Assembly (NCBI GenBank): GCA_964601325.1 | Contig: CAZRNA010000026.1 | Coordinates: forward strand, 1 to 21,644 | Direction of reading: 5' to 3' | DNA from: CAVPLU01 sp964601325 | Lineage (GTDB): Archaea; Thermoproteota; Bathyarchaeia; 40CM-2-53-6 | Length of the DNA: 21,644 nucleotides | Shown here: positions 1-6,768 of the stretch, piece by piece | Layout of the letters: the number at the start of each line of letters is the position of its first letter | Numbering within the stretch: the stretch's first letter is position 1 | Notes under the pieces: generated by a model | What the model saw: only the letters and a program-made list of their open reading frames with translations | Told to the model about the DNA's origin: nothing | The model's database searches: none | Translations under genes and position numbers: made by a program

Positions 1-156
1 GCCAACGCGAGTCGACCCGGACCTTAGGTCGGCTGAGGCCATTCCGCCTACCTTGACGCCGCCTTGCTGAATTCTCTGAACAACCTTTCTTACAACAGTA
101 CTCTTGCCGACGCCGGGAATGCCTGTGAGGAACACGCGAAAGGTCAAGACCCTCAC
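1..156 (-). CDS. THEP1-type nucleoside-triphosphatase, N-terminal part (cut by window edge)
   Basis: Fifty-two codons are visible before the left edge. A GTG start at 156 gives a short lead-in, then a beta strand and a Walker A P-loop (GIPGVGKST, residues 12-20). After it comes the segment GGVKVGGMASADLRSGSTR, which matches the early part of THEP1-family proteins, where a KVGGF-like strand and an arginine-rich turn follow the P-loop. THEP1 proteins hydrolyse NTPs in vitro; their physiological role is unclear, though an RNA-modification role has been suggested. An in-frame TGA lies just upstream of the GTG, so the true start is the GTG or the TTG three codons later. The ATG at 160 is out of frame. 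A TATA-like box at 189-196 fits a short or absent leader. Walker B and the C-terminus lie outside the window. Confidence 0.72.
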   Translation of the reverse strand, partial: MRVLTFRVFLTGIPGVGKSTVVRKVVQRIQQGGVKVGGMASADLRSGSTRVG

Positions 157-188
157 CCATGCTAGATCTCAAAAGCGAGACAGGCAAG

Positions 189-196
189 CTATAACT
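189..196 (-). promoter_or_regulatory. TATA-like box for the THEP1-type gene
   Basis: Read on the minus strand this is AGTTATAG. It sits about 35 bases upstream of the GTG at 156, the spacing expected for an archaeal TATA box serving a nearly leaderless transcript. Inference from position and composition only. Confidence 0.3.
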
Positions 197-199
197 AGC

Positions 200-472
200 T
201 TACCCAAGAATACCGGCAAGCCTTAGTTGGGCATGACGTGGACGAGTTTGCCCAATGAGTTCTGTCGAACGTCTTCTGGAGGAGCCCGGGTGGGCTGCTG
301 CGGAAGAATGGAACATGCACATGGCGGAGTTTCTGTTCACAGCCTCGGTTACGAATACGCCCAGGGTGATTGATCGGTGTGTTCGGCGGATCCACGCCAA
401 CGCCTCGCGATACAAACGGTACGGAATGACAACCTGAATGTCACCTTCCTGCACGGTCTTGCTGCGCATCAT
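200..472 (-). CDS. possible small ribbon-helix-helix protein
   Basis: This 90-residue frame starts with two ATG codons. Residues about 10-48 look like a ribbon-helix-helix (RHH) DNA-binding fold: a short strand (DIQVVIP), a helix beginning LYREALAWI, and a second helix with FVTEAVNR, a common RHH ending. RHH proteins are often antitoxins or autoregulators. The second half is low in complexity (Ser, Arg, Ala, His) and does not resemble a known domain, so the frame may be a decayed or chance ORF. A competing 60-codon plus-strand frame at 255-437 overlaps it. No toxin partner is visible. It lies just outside the island that starts at 644. Confidence 0.33.
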   Translation of the reverse strand: MMRSKTVQEGDIQVVIPYRLYREALAWIRRTHRSITLGVFVTEAVNRNSAMCMFHSSAAAHPGSSRRRSTELIGQTRPRHAQLRLAGILG

Positions 473-643
473 GGCGGCGCGATAAGCACGATCAGGGATC
501 CCGCACGACGACGGGCCATGGCAGAACCGTTCCCTTCATGCACGCTTCCACACAGGCCGAGTTCTGGATCGTGCGGGTCATGAAGGGTGGAGGAAGAGGC
601 TACAAGGAGAGAGTCAAACGAACATGTTGAGGTTTCCAGATAC
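473..643. other. intergenic stretch
   Basis: Between the possible RHH frame and the end of the methyltransferase-like gene I see no convincing coding frame, tRNA or strong hairpin. Together with the low-confidence frame to its left this makes about 480 bases of weak content. Confidence 0.5.
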
Positions 644-1597
644 CTACAATTCCGCCTCGATGAATGAAGGGAAATATCTGTAAACATTCGAGTATCTGTT
701 CACATCAACCTCCGGGATAGGACAATCACGGAGTCGTCTTGCTGACGTCTTCGGAAGGTACTTGTTGAGGTGCCGGATTTCGCTGAAGGTCAAGTTCGGG
801 GTCTCGATCTGATACGGATCTTCGCCCGATCTAACGAACTGAAGCAGCTTGAGGCCAGATTTCTCGAGCAACGGTGCCTCTCTCTTCTCGTATAGCAGAC
901 CCCCGGTAGTGAGCATCTTGACACTGTCCGCGTATTCAAAATTAAAAAGTTGCTCGTATTGTATCTGTCGTTCTTCACGCAGCGTCCCGTTGCGATCAGA
1001 TAACGTCTTCCGAATCTCGTTGTCAATGATCGTACGGTAGACTTTGGCCGTCCCCCACTCAGCAAGATCTCTATTCCGAATGCCAACGGGTACTTTTTCG
1101 TGGAGACATCCTTCCAGCCAATCCAGCCTCTTATCAGGATTGTCCTCTTCTTCAGGTGGTTTCACTCTCGTGTCCACCGTGACAACTATCATGCTGCCGG
1201 AAACCGCCTTGAAGCATGCAAACTTGATGTCGGAAAGGACTTCCTGATCCAAACGATTGTCGTAATCCAACCAGAGAATGGTCTTCTTATTCCATGGGAG
1301 CCTCGGGAGGACGCTCGCAGCCTTGCCAATGACCACGCGAATGCAGCCATATGGGCAATTGAAGCGACACCTTCGTTCGAATTCACTGTTACCTTCGATA
1401 CTGATCATCTGTGTGATTCCCAGTGACCTATGGAATAGTCTGAAGTCGCTGAAGAAGTGCGACCCGAAGCCGATGTATCGATAGGAACTCATGCTTCCGA
1501 AACTTGTGAGGCACCGAAAAGCCTCCGAGAGCATCTTGCGCTCGACGTTCTTGGCGGGGCGCAAGTCATAGTTGATCTTGCTCCCACTCCCCGGCAC
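644..1597 (-). CDS. Rossmann-fold, methyltransferase-like protein of the GHKL island
   Basis: A 317-residue protein with a GTG start, three bases after the stop of the GHKL ATPase gene, so the two are almost certainly co-transcribed and coupled. GGAGG lies about 12 bases upstream, inside the preceding gene. I do not recognise a named family. The first half reads like a class I SAM-dependent methyltransferase core: a motif I-like turn (YIGFGSHFFSDF, residues 41-52), an acidic end to the next strand (ISIE, E68), and a motif IV-like strand (ILWLDYD, 107-113) followed by helix and strand (VVTVDTRV, about 138-145). The C-terminal half (about 150-317) is charged and unassigned. The fold call is inference. 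It may be an active methylase, a nucleotide sensor, or a degenerate Rossmann partner of the ATPase. Confidence 0.62.
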   Translation of the reverse strand: MPGSGSKINYDLRPAKNVERKMLSEAFRCLTSFGSMSSYRYIGFGSHFFSDFRLFHRSLGITQMISIEGNSEFERRCRFNCPYGCIRVVIGKAASVLPRLPWNKKTILWLDYDNRLDQEVLSDIKFACFKAVSGSMIVVTVDTRVKPPEEEDNPDKRLDWLEGCLHEKVPVGIRNRDLAEWGTAKVYRTIIDNEIRKTLSDRNGTLREERQIQYEQLFNFEYADSVKMLTTGGLLYEKREAPLLEKSGLKLLQFVRSGEDPYQIETPNLTFSEIRHLNKYLPKTSARRLRDCPIPEVDVNRYSNVYRYFPSFIEAEL

Positions 1598-1599
1598 GG

Positions 1600-2949
1600 C
1601 TAGCTGCCCTCCATCTTCAAGTAGTAATCGAAGGTCCTTTCTCCAACCTCTCTATATGATTGAACTTTCAGTAGTCGCCTCACGCGATCTATGTCTTTGA
1701 CGGGTTTCTTGTAGGTGATAGTCCTCATCTCTGGAGCAGGAGGAGGAGCCTTTGGCGCGACGAACCTGTCTGCAACCTCGACCGTTTCGAGTTTGGAGAG
1801 TTTCGCAACCTTATCTACTGCCATGTGGAGAGGCCCCGTAGCGCCACCCTCGGCCTTTCCTTCTTTGTCAAGGAGGTTCAGGAAATCTATGACCGGACGC
1901 ATCAAAGTCACCATCTCGAGCTTGACGCTCGGATAGATCCAAGACTCCTCGTCGAGTCCGGTCTTGGTCGTGTTCCATGGCAGGACGTTTCCGTCGTCTG
2001 AGTCGAACTTGACGTAACCCCGGAACCTCGCGAACTGATTATGATATTTGGGAATCGTTGTCTCACCACCTTCTCCCCAGCCCGTGGTGCGTGTCTGGTC
2101 CGCGAGTAGGACCATGCGCCCATTGCAGAACACGTACCATCCCGCGTACAATGGATCTTCCCTTCCAGAGCGTCCGAGACCCGCCCATATCCTGACTCGC
2201 ACACTGGACTTGCTCGGTCTCGGCGCTGGAACAGTCTTCTCGTAGTATGCCGGCCTCAACTGAGGTGACGATAGGAGTTGGGCGAGTCGAAGTACAACGG
2301 AAGTGCCGTTGAGGGTGATCTGCATCCCTCTGTCTATGTTCGTCTGATGCCGTTCCCCAATCTCATTTCTGAGTGCGTTAATATTATCCTCAAATCCGAA
2401 ATACTTCGCCACGCCTTCGTGTAGGGAAGTAATCGTTATGACAGTTCCTCGTTTGTCTGGGGGAGTAGTACCCTCTTTGAGGTCCTTGAACTGGAACGTC
2501 CAATTCGTGTCATCTTTTCTCCACTCGTCTACGTCCACGTCAACCGTGAACTGCGAGTTCTCTGAGACAGATTCAATCCTGAACCTATTCCCTAGCTTGA
2601 ATAGTGCACGTTTCATGCCGACGCCGAACTCACCTACAGAATGTTTCAACTCCGGAGCTTCAGGCGACCTCCCGAAATTGAAGGCATAATCGCGGGCGAG
2701 CTCGTACGGAATTCCACCGCAGTTGTCACTAATGGTAAAGTGATCAGGAGCGGCCCCGATGTGAACCCATAGACCTTTGTAACCCTTACCTTTCCGACAC
2801 CTGATGGCCCCGTCAACAGAATTGTCGATCAGATCGACAATTGCGGCATTGATATTGATATCCCTCACGAGCATTGAGATGAATAGATCCTTTCTTACCC
2901 TTGCGTCGATTGTTAGTTGCGGAGAAGCAGACGGCACGGCCCCACGCAC
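1600..2949 (-). CDS. GHKL (MutL/MORC/Hsp90-like) ATPase
   Basis: A 449-residue protein with a GTG start. The N-terminal Bergerat ATP-binding fold is clear. The N-box is AAIVDLIDNSVDGA (about 35-48), motif G1 is DNCGGIP (75-81) and the glycine-rich lid is GEFGVGMKRA (106-115). An S5-like transducer region follows (about 210-345). The C-terminus (about 400-449) is basic and ends in a YYLKMEG-type tail. The residue matching the catalytic Glu of MutL (E29) is Asp (D39), while the Mg-binding Asn (N43) is kept. GHKL ATPases of this kind act as ATP-driven clamps or sensors, and MutL-like versions are known from restriction-modification operons related to the origin of MORC proteins. Here it sits upstream of the methyltransferase-like gene and back-to-back with a C5 methylase, so a DNA-sensing or clamp role in defence is likely. 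I see no sign of a fused nuclease. Confidence 0.85.
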   Translation of the reverse strand: MRGAVPSASPQLTIDARVRKDLFISMLVRDININAAIVDLIDNSVDGAIRCRKGKGYKGLWVHIGAAPDHFTISDNCGGIPYELARDYAFNFGRSPEAPELKHSVGEFGVGMKRALFKLGNRFRIESVSENSQFTVDVDVDEWRKDDTNWTFQFKDLKEGTTPPDKRGTVITITSLHEGVAKYFGFEDNINALRNEIGERHQTNIDRGMQITLNGTSVVLRLAQLLSSPQLRPAYYEKTVPAPRPSKSSVRVRIWAGLGRSGREDPLYAGWYVFCNGRMVLLADQTRTTGWGEGGETTIPKYHNQFARFRGYVKFDSDDGNVLPWNTTKTGLDEESWIYPSVKLEMVTLMRPVIDFLNLLDKEGKAEGGATGPLHMAVDKVAKLSKLETVEVADRFVAPKAPPPAPEMRTITYKKPVKDIDRVRRLLKVQSYREVGERTFDYYLKMEGS

Positions 2950-3027
2950 CCGGCGTCGACATCTGTTCTTATTAGGTTAATGACTCTTGCGACGGTAAGG
3001 AACGAGCAATCGGAAAAGGCGGTTGCG

Positions 3028-3039
3028 ATCGATTGATAA
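3028..3039 (+). promoter_or_regulatory. TATA-like box upstream of the C5 methylase
   Basis: The sequence TTGATAAG lies within this stretch, about 28 bases before the ATG at 3063. This fits a short-leader archaeal transcript and supports the start at 3063 over the upstream in-frame ATG at 3033. Evidence is spacing and AT content only. Confidence 0.3.
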
Positions 3040-3062
3040 GAGAGCCCAGCACCAGTTGCTCC

Positions 3063-4130
3063 ATGGGGCCAGTCGCGATTGAGGTTTTCGCGGGGGCCGG
3101 TGGCGCAGGTTTGGGGCTAACCTGGGCTGGTTTTGACACGCGCGTTGCCGTTGAAATAGATGCAACGAAGGCGGCTACCTATGCGTTAAACCATCCAGGT
3201 ACGCGCGTACTGGGAGCCGACGGAACGTGCGGGGATGTTCGCAGAGTTACGGGGAAAGACCTTGCCTCCGTCGCAGAGATTGACGACACCCAGCCGGATT
3301 TGCTTGTGGGATGTCCCCCGTGTCAAGGCTTTTCTGTGGGTGGAAAGCGAGATCCGAATGACCCCCGCAACCGTCTCTACCTGGAATTCGTTAGGCTGGC
3401 CGGGGAACTGCGTGCTCGCTCCGTAGTGTTTGAGAATGTGCCCGGCTTCGTCTCCTTGCACGACGGGATTTTCTTTCGAGACTTGAAGTCGAGGCTTGAG
3501 AAGATCGGGTACAAGACAGCTGTCTGGTTTCTTCAAGCCAGCGATCTCGGAGTACCCCAGACACGGATGAGGGTTTTCGTTGTGGGGATCCGCGATAAGG
3601 CGCCCGGTGCCCCTCCACCGAGAAAGAGAGGGCCAAAAACGAACGTGTGGGATTCGATCGCGGATCTTCCGGTAGCCGGCCCTCGCGAGAAAGGTGCACC
3701 TTCTGCGTTTCTTTCCTATCGAGGCCCCCCTCGCTCTGCCTATGCGGCGTTCCTCCGTGGCCAAAATGTGAAGGTCGATTCTTGCGAGAGGACGCGACAC
3801 GAACCTGGATTAGTCGAACGATTTCGTGCCATGAGGTGGGGAGAGATGGACCAGCCTACTCGTCATCGTAGACTTCATCCGTACAGGCCTGCGCCGACAA
3901 TAACCGCAGGAACACGGGACTCGACTTCGTGTCGTCCGGTTCATCCATACGCGAACCGGGTCCTGACCGTGCGAGAAGCGGCGCGTCTCGCATCGTTTCC
4001 CGACTGGTATGAGTTCCCACCATTGATAGCCGAGTCATGGTCGGAGATCGGAAATTGCGTGCCGCCGCTCATGGCGCAAGCCGTATTCGGCAGTGTGAAC
4101 TCGTTTCTAGCTTCAAGGCAGACAAGTTGA
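3063..4130 (+). CDS. C5-cytosine DNA methyltransferase
   Basis: A complete 355-residue C5-MTase with all core motifs: I (EVFAGAGGAGLGL, about 7-19), IV with the catalytic Cys in GCPPCQGFS (C87), VI with ENVPGF (about 124-129), VIII with QTRMR (about 166-170), IX with VLTVREAARLASFPD and X with IGNCVPP. It transfers a methyl group from SAM to C5 of cytosine. The variable target-recognition region lies between VIII and IX (about 185-270), and its specificity cannot be read from sequence. The start at 3063 puts motif I at the usual distance from the N-terminus; an ATG at 3033 adds ten unlikely residues. The gene is divergent from the GHKL ATPase and is followed within about 40 bases by a DNA glycosylase gene in the same direction. 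Confidence 0.95.
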   Translation: MGPVAIEVFAGAGGAGLGLTWAGFDTRVAVEIDATKAATYALNHPGTRVLGADGTCGDVRRVTGKDLASVAEIDDTQPDLLVGCPPCQGFSVGGKRDPNDPRNRLYLEFVRLAGELRARSVVFENVPGFVSLHDGIFFRDLKSRLEKIGYKTAVWFLQASDLGVPQTRMRVFVVGIRDKAPGAPPPRKRGPKTNVWDSIADLPVAGPREKGAPSAFLSYRGPPRSAYAAFLRGQNVKVDSCERTRHEPGLVERFRAMRWGEMDQPTRHRRLHPYRPAPTITAGTRDSTSCRPVHPYANRVLTVREAARLASFPDWYEFPPLIAESWSEIGNCVPPLMAQAVFGSVNSFLASRQTS

Positions 4131-4171
4131 TCGGAAAGACGCAAAGTCGCAAAGTGCCCTCAGTCAAGGAA

Positions 4172-4834
4172 ATGCGCATTATCTCGGCAAAGCTGTCGAG
4201 CGAGTACGGAGACCCACGTCACCATAACAAGTCCGACCCGTTGGACGAGTTGATTTTCATAATCTTATCGGCGAAGACTGCAGAGGCTTCATACCTGCGC
4301 ACCTACGATGCTCTCAAGAATGCATTCGACGACTGGTTTCGCATTCTCGATACGCCACTTGGTTCCGTGGCCCGAATGATACGTTCGGGTGGACTTTCTG
4401 AGAAGAAGGAAGGCCAGATCCGGGCATTACTCAACGACATAGAGGAGAGAACTGGGGCCAAAGACCTGAACTTGCTCTCCAATATGAGCACAAATGAAGT
4501 TGAAGAATTCCTCACCTGCCTACCCGGAGTCGGCCTCAAGACTGCTCGCTGCGTCTTGATGTACTCGCTCGATAGAGAGGTACTCCCAGTAGACACTCAC
4601 GTCAGAAGGGTGTTATCTCGACTTGGGATCATACGATTCGAACGTCTCTCGGATAAAGTGCAGAACTCTATCCAGAAGAAGGTGCCACCAGAACTGCGAT
4701 ACAAGCTTCATGTCAACCTGGTTGCCCACGGACGGGCGATTTGCCGCGCCCACAAACCGCGCTGCGGGTCCTGTATCCTCAGCGACCTCTGCACGTACTA
4801 TCGCAGTCACCTACACCCGACGACTAGAAGATAG
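4172..4834 (+). CDS. endonuclease III-like (HhH-GPD) DNA glycosylase linked to the C5 methylase
   Basis: A 220-residue protein, the usual size for endonuclease III. Visible features are the helix-hairpin-helix LPGVGLKTA (117-125), the catalytic Lys (K123) and Asp in PVDTHV (D141), and an iron-sulfur loop with Cys 191, 198, 201 and 207 (spacing C-x6-C-x2-C-x5-C). Lys plus Asp predicts a bifunctional glycosylase/AP lyase, unlike MutY (Ser at the Lys position). The T:G glycosylase Mig.MthI, which is encoded beside a C5 methylase in a methanogen plasmid, instead has Tyr there. Deamination of 5-methylcytosine gives T:G mismatches, so a methylase-linked glycosylase is a natural partner, equivalent to Vsr. 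Direct 5mC removal or a restriction role is also possible. Alternative starts are GTG 4154 and TTG 4127, the latter overlapping the methylase stop. Confidence 0.88.
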   Translation: MRIISAKLSSEYGDPRHHNKSDPLDELIFIILSAKTAEASYLRTYDALKNAFDDWFRILDTPLGSVARMIRSGGLSEKKEGQIRALLNDIEERTGAKDLNLLSNMSTNEVEEFLTCLPGVGLKTARCVLMYSLDREVLPVDTHVRRVLSRLGIIRFERLSDKVQNSIQKKVPPELRYKLHVNLVAHGRAICRAHKPRCGSCILSDLCTYYRSHLHPTTRR

Positions 4835-4858
4835 CTCGCGCCCCGACGGACGTGGGTG

Positions 4859-5278
4859 CTAAGGCAAGCAGCCCGGCGGCCAGTTCCTATTCTCTTGAGG
4901 CAGCTGATTGTGCTCACGATAGAATCGACGCAATAGCTCGCATTCAGCACCGTCCGGATGTTCGGCGAACATCCAAGAGACTTCCCATTCTTGTTCCTCG
5001 GCTCTGTGTCCAACTCGGAGCTTAGTTCGTTGACCGCGACCGGGATGAAGATACTCTCTCAGAGCATGCCGGATGTTATGGTACGGGCCTCTCAGATCAC
5101 TCATGGCCCTACCAATGTACATGATATCCGATGCACCTTTTCGAAGTTCGGCAAGAGCCGAGCTTCTGAATGCGTAGACGCCCTTGCTCTCCGGAGCCAA
5201 GCTCTCCACTCCACTCGCGAATCGGTGCCATTCAGAGAATCCAAGTGCTCTGAGTGTCTGACTGTCCATTAATCTCAT
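4859..5278 (-). CDS. GIY-YIG nuclease of the modification island
   Basis: About 139 residues from the ATG at 5278. The GIY-YIG elements are GVYAF (33-37), MYIGRA (53-58), a conserved-type Arg in HALREYL (R74), and an acidic residue in GAECELLRRF (E112 or E114) followed by LPQENRN, which matches the Glu and Asn positions of the fold. It predicts a small metal-dependent endonuclease with no other obvious domain. The frame stays open to a TTG at 5383, but those 35 extra residues do not resemble the fold; ATG 5269 is also possible. A separate 36-codon frame (5283-5393) ends five bases before ATG 5278. The gene is convergent with the glycosylase (24-base gap) and downstream of the EVE/PD-(D/E)XK gene, probably in one transcript with it. 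Confidence 0.72.
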   Translation of the reverse strand: MRLMDSQTLRALGFSEWHRFASGVESLAPESKGVYAFRSSALAELRKGASDIMYIGRAMSDLRGPYHNIRHALREYLHPGRGQRTKLRVGHRAEEQEWEVSWMFAEHPDGAECELLRRFYREHNQLPQENRNWPPGCLP

Positions 5279-5419
5279 CAATCTACTTGCTTCTGGCGCC
5301 ACGAGAAAAGACTTGCCAGAACACTTCGCAAGCGGCGCGTGGGGTGAGAGAACCGAAAATCCACACGTCTTGGTCGGTGACAATTTCGTACATTGGCGCC
5401 AGAATGATCGCCTCGGAGG

Positions 5420-6280
5420 CTAGACTTTCCTGAAATACAAATCGCACTCAAATAGTTCGATCTGTTTCTCTCTGGCTGCTTCTCTGCAATCGCTATCGGT
5501 CTTGAAGGCCACCAGCATCAATCGTGGTTTGCTTTTCCGGAGATCTCTCGCGTATCCGCGCAGCTGCTGACAGTCGCCTTCGTGAGCCGACCCTTTGCAT
5601 TCTATAAGTACCGCCCGATGTCTTGCATCGACGGCGAGGAAATCCGGCCTGTTCGATTTGCTGGTGGGCTTTTCGGCGTTCTTGATCTTGAGTCCTTTCT
5701 CCAGTTTGTTAGCTCTGCCCGGCATGTATTTTCGAAGCCCGGCTTTAGCAAGATCCTCAAATTCGTCAAGTGCCGATCCCGATCTGACACAAGTTCTGAT
5801 GATCTTGACAACATGTTCTGAAGTGTAGCCATGAAGATCAATCTTCTGAACGATCTGGTCTCTCTTGCCCAGTTGTGTGGCCAGCCAGTGCGGGAGCTCT
5901 CGCCTGTCGAAATGGTGTGGCTCATCCCACCACTTCACACCAAGTTGATTTGCATAGTCGAATGCATTCTCTCTGCCTACACGATTTGTACGGTTGGGCT
6001 TGTAGCCTCTTCTGACTCTGCCGATGTAGGCTACCATGTTTGAGCCGGCATACGCAAATATGATGTCCTGTTGCCGGATGCCGAGAAAACGGTCTCTTGT
6101 CCTGACGAACCTCCGGATCTCTCTCCTCTTGCGTAACGCCTTCCTCAGCTTCTTTTCGCTGACTTTCCTAAGATCTCCGAGTCTTGACCAGCCTATGGCA
6201 CAGACGTTGTCGTCGTGCCAAGCCTCAGCAGCGTCAAGAGGCGTATCATTGTGCGTCATCATGACATAGATATCGGGCAA
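5420..6280 (-). CDS. EVE/PUA-like domain fused to PD-(D/E)XK nuclease
   Basis: A 286-residue two-domain protein with a TTG start; an in-frame ATG at 6262 is an alternative. Residues 1-140 resemble EVE/PUA-type domains: CAIGWSRLGDL (27-37), a QDIIFAYAG strand (71-79), AYIGRV (84-89), a W-rich segment (VKWWDE) and the typical FDRRELPHW end (124-132). EVE domains bind modified bases such as 5mC in DNA. Residues about 205-286 form a PD-(D/E)XK core: RPDFLAVD (211-218), the E-x-K pair in VLIECKG (E227, K229), and QLRGYARDL (Q239, Y243), a layout close to NucS/RecB-like enzymes. This predicts a nuclease steered by base modification. The reader identity is inference from motif spacing; the nuclease core is clear. 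Confidence 0.8.
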   Translation of the reverse strand: MPDIYVMMTHNDTPLDAAEAWHDDNVCAIGWSRLGDLRKVSEKKLRKALRKRREIRRFVRTRDRFLGIRQQDIIFAYAGSNMVAYIGRVRRGYKPNRTNRVGRENAFDYANQLGVKWWDEPHHFDRRELPHWLATQLGKRDQIVQKIDLHGYTSEHVVKIIRTCVRSGSALDEFEDLAKAGLRKYMPGRANKLEKGLKIKNAEKPTSKSNRPDFLAVDARHRAVLIECKGSAHEGDCQQLRGYARDLRKSKPRLMLVAFKTDSDCREAAREKQIELFECDLYFRKV

Positions 6281-6768
6281 CGGCGTTCAGAATCGAGATC
6301 CCTCGGATCTTCTAAAAGACCTTTTCACCTCAGCGTGATCCCCAATTCTGGAAGCATGATTTAGGAGCATCGCATCGACCATTGTGAGCACGATCACCTT
6401 GGTGGCGTGGCTGCAGGATGCACGCTGCAGGGATCCATGCCAGATGTCGTCTCATAAACACCGTGATCACACAAGCAAGGAGATCATGACTCTCGTGGTA
6501 GAACGTGAGGCGAGCCGAGCTTCTACCTGTCAGGTTGACAATGAAATGAAGGCAGTTGATCCTCGGAAAACTAGGATATGACCCGCCGTTCATGTGTGCT
6601 GAGGATCTGGACTGGAGCCTTGGGAGACAAAGTTCCGGCTGCCAGACGAACACCAACGGCGAGAGCTCAAGACCCTTAACAGCCCACCTAAAGGTTTACC
6701 CGCAATCACTCGCATTCTATAACTGGTTTGACGCGTCAACTCTGAGTGTCGATTGTGCTGTGAGCAGT
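6281..6768. other. long intergenic region between the island and RNase HII
   Basis: A 488-base stretch with no convincing gene on either strand. Open frames here, including a 108-codon minus frame at 6330-6656 and an upstream extension of the RNase HII frame from 6556, have no recognisable motifs. A TATA-like element lies near 6714-6722. It contains no tRNA that I can fold by eye. It marks the right boundary of the nuclease/methylase island. Confidence 0.5.
6714..6722 (+). promoter_or_regulatory. TATA-like box upstream of RNase HII
   Basis: The sequence TTCTATAAC sits about 50 bases before the ATG at 6769. An archaeal start about 25 bases downstream would leave a leader of roughly 25-30 bases. 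Assigned on sequence and spacing only. Confidence 0.33.

Noticed and set aside
3186..3800. 204-codon minus-strand frame inside the C5 methylase.
   Set aside because: It is the antisense shadow of a complete methylase with all motifs and has no recognisable motif of its own.
4037..4171. Upstream extension of the glycosylase frame inside the methylase.
   Set aside because: The extension overlaps methylase codons and does not resemble the glycosylase family; the size from 4172 fits the family.
6595..6660. GGGAGACAAAGTTCCGGC recalls the CR-I start of RNase P RNA.
   Set aside because: The match is imperfect and none of the other conserved RNase P RNA regions are visible downstream.
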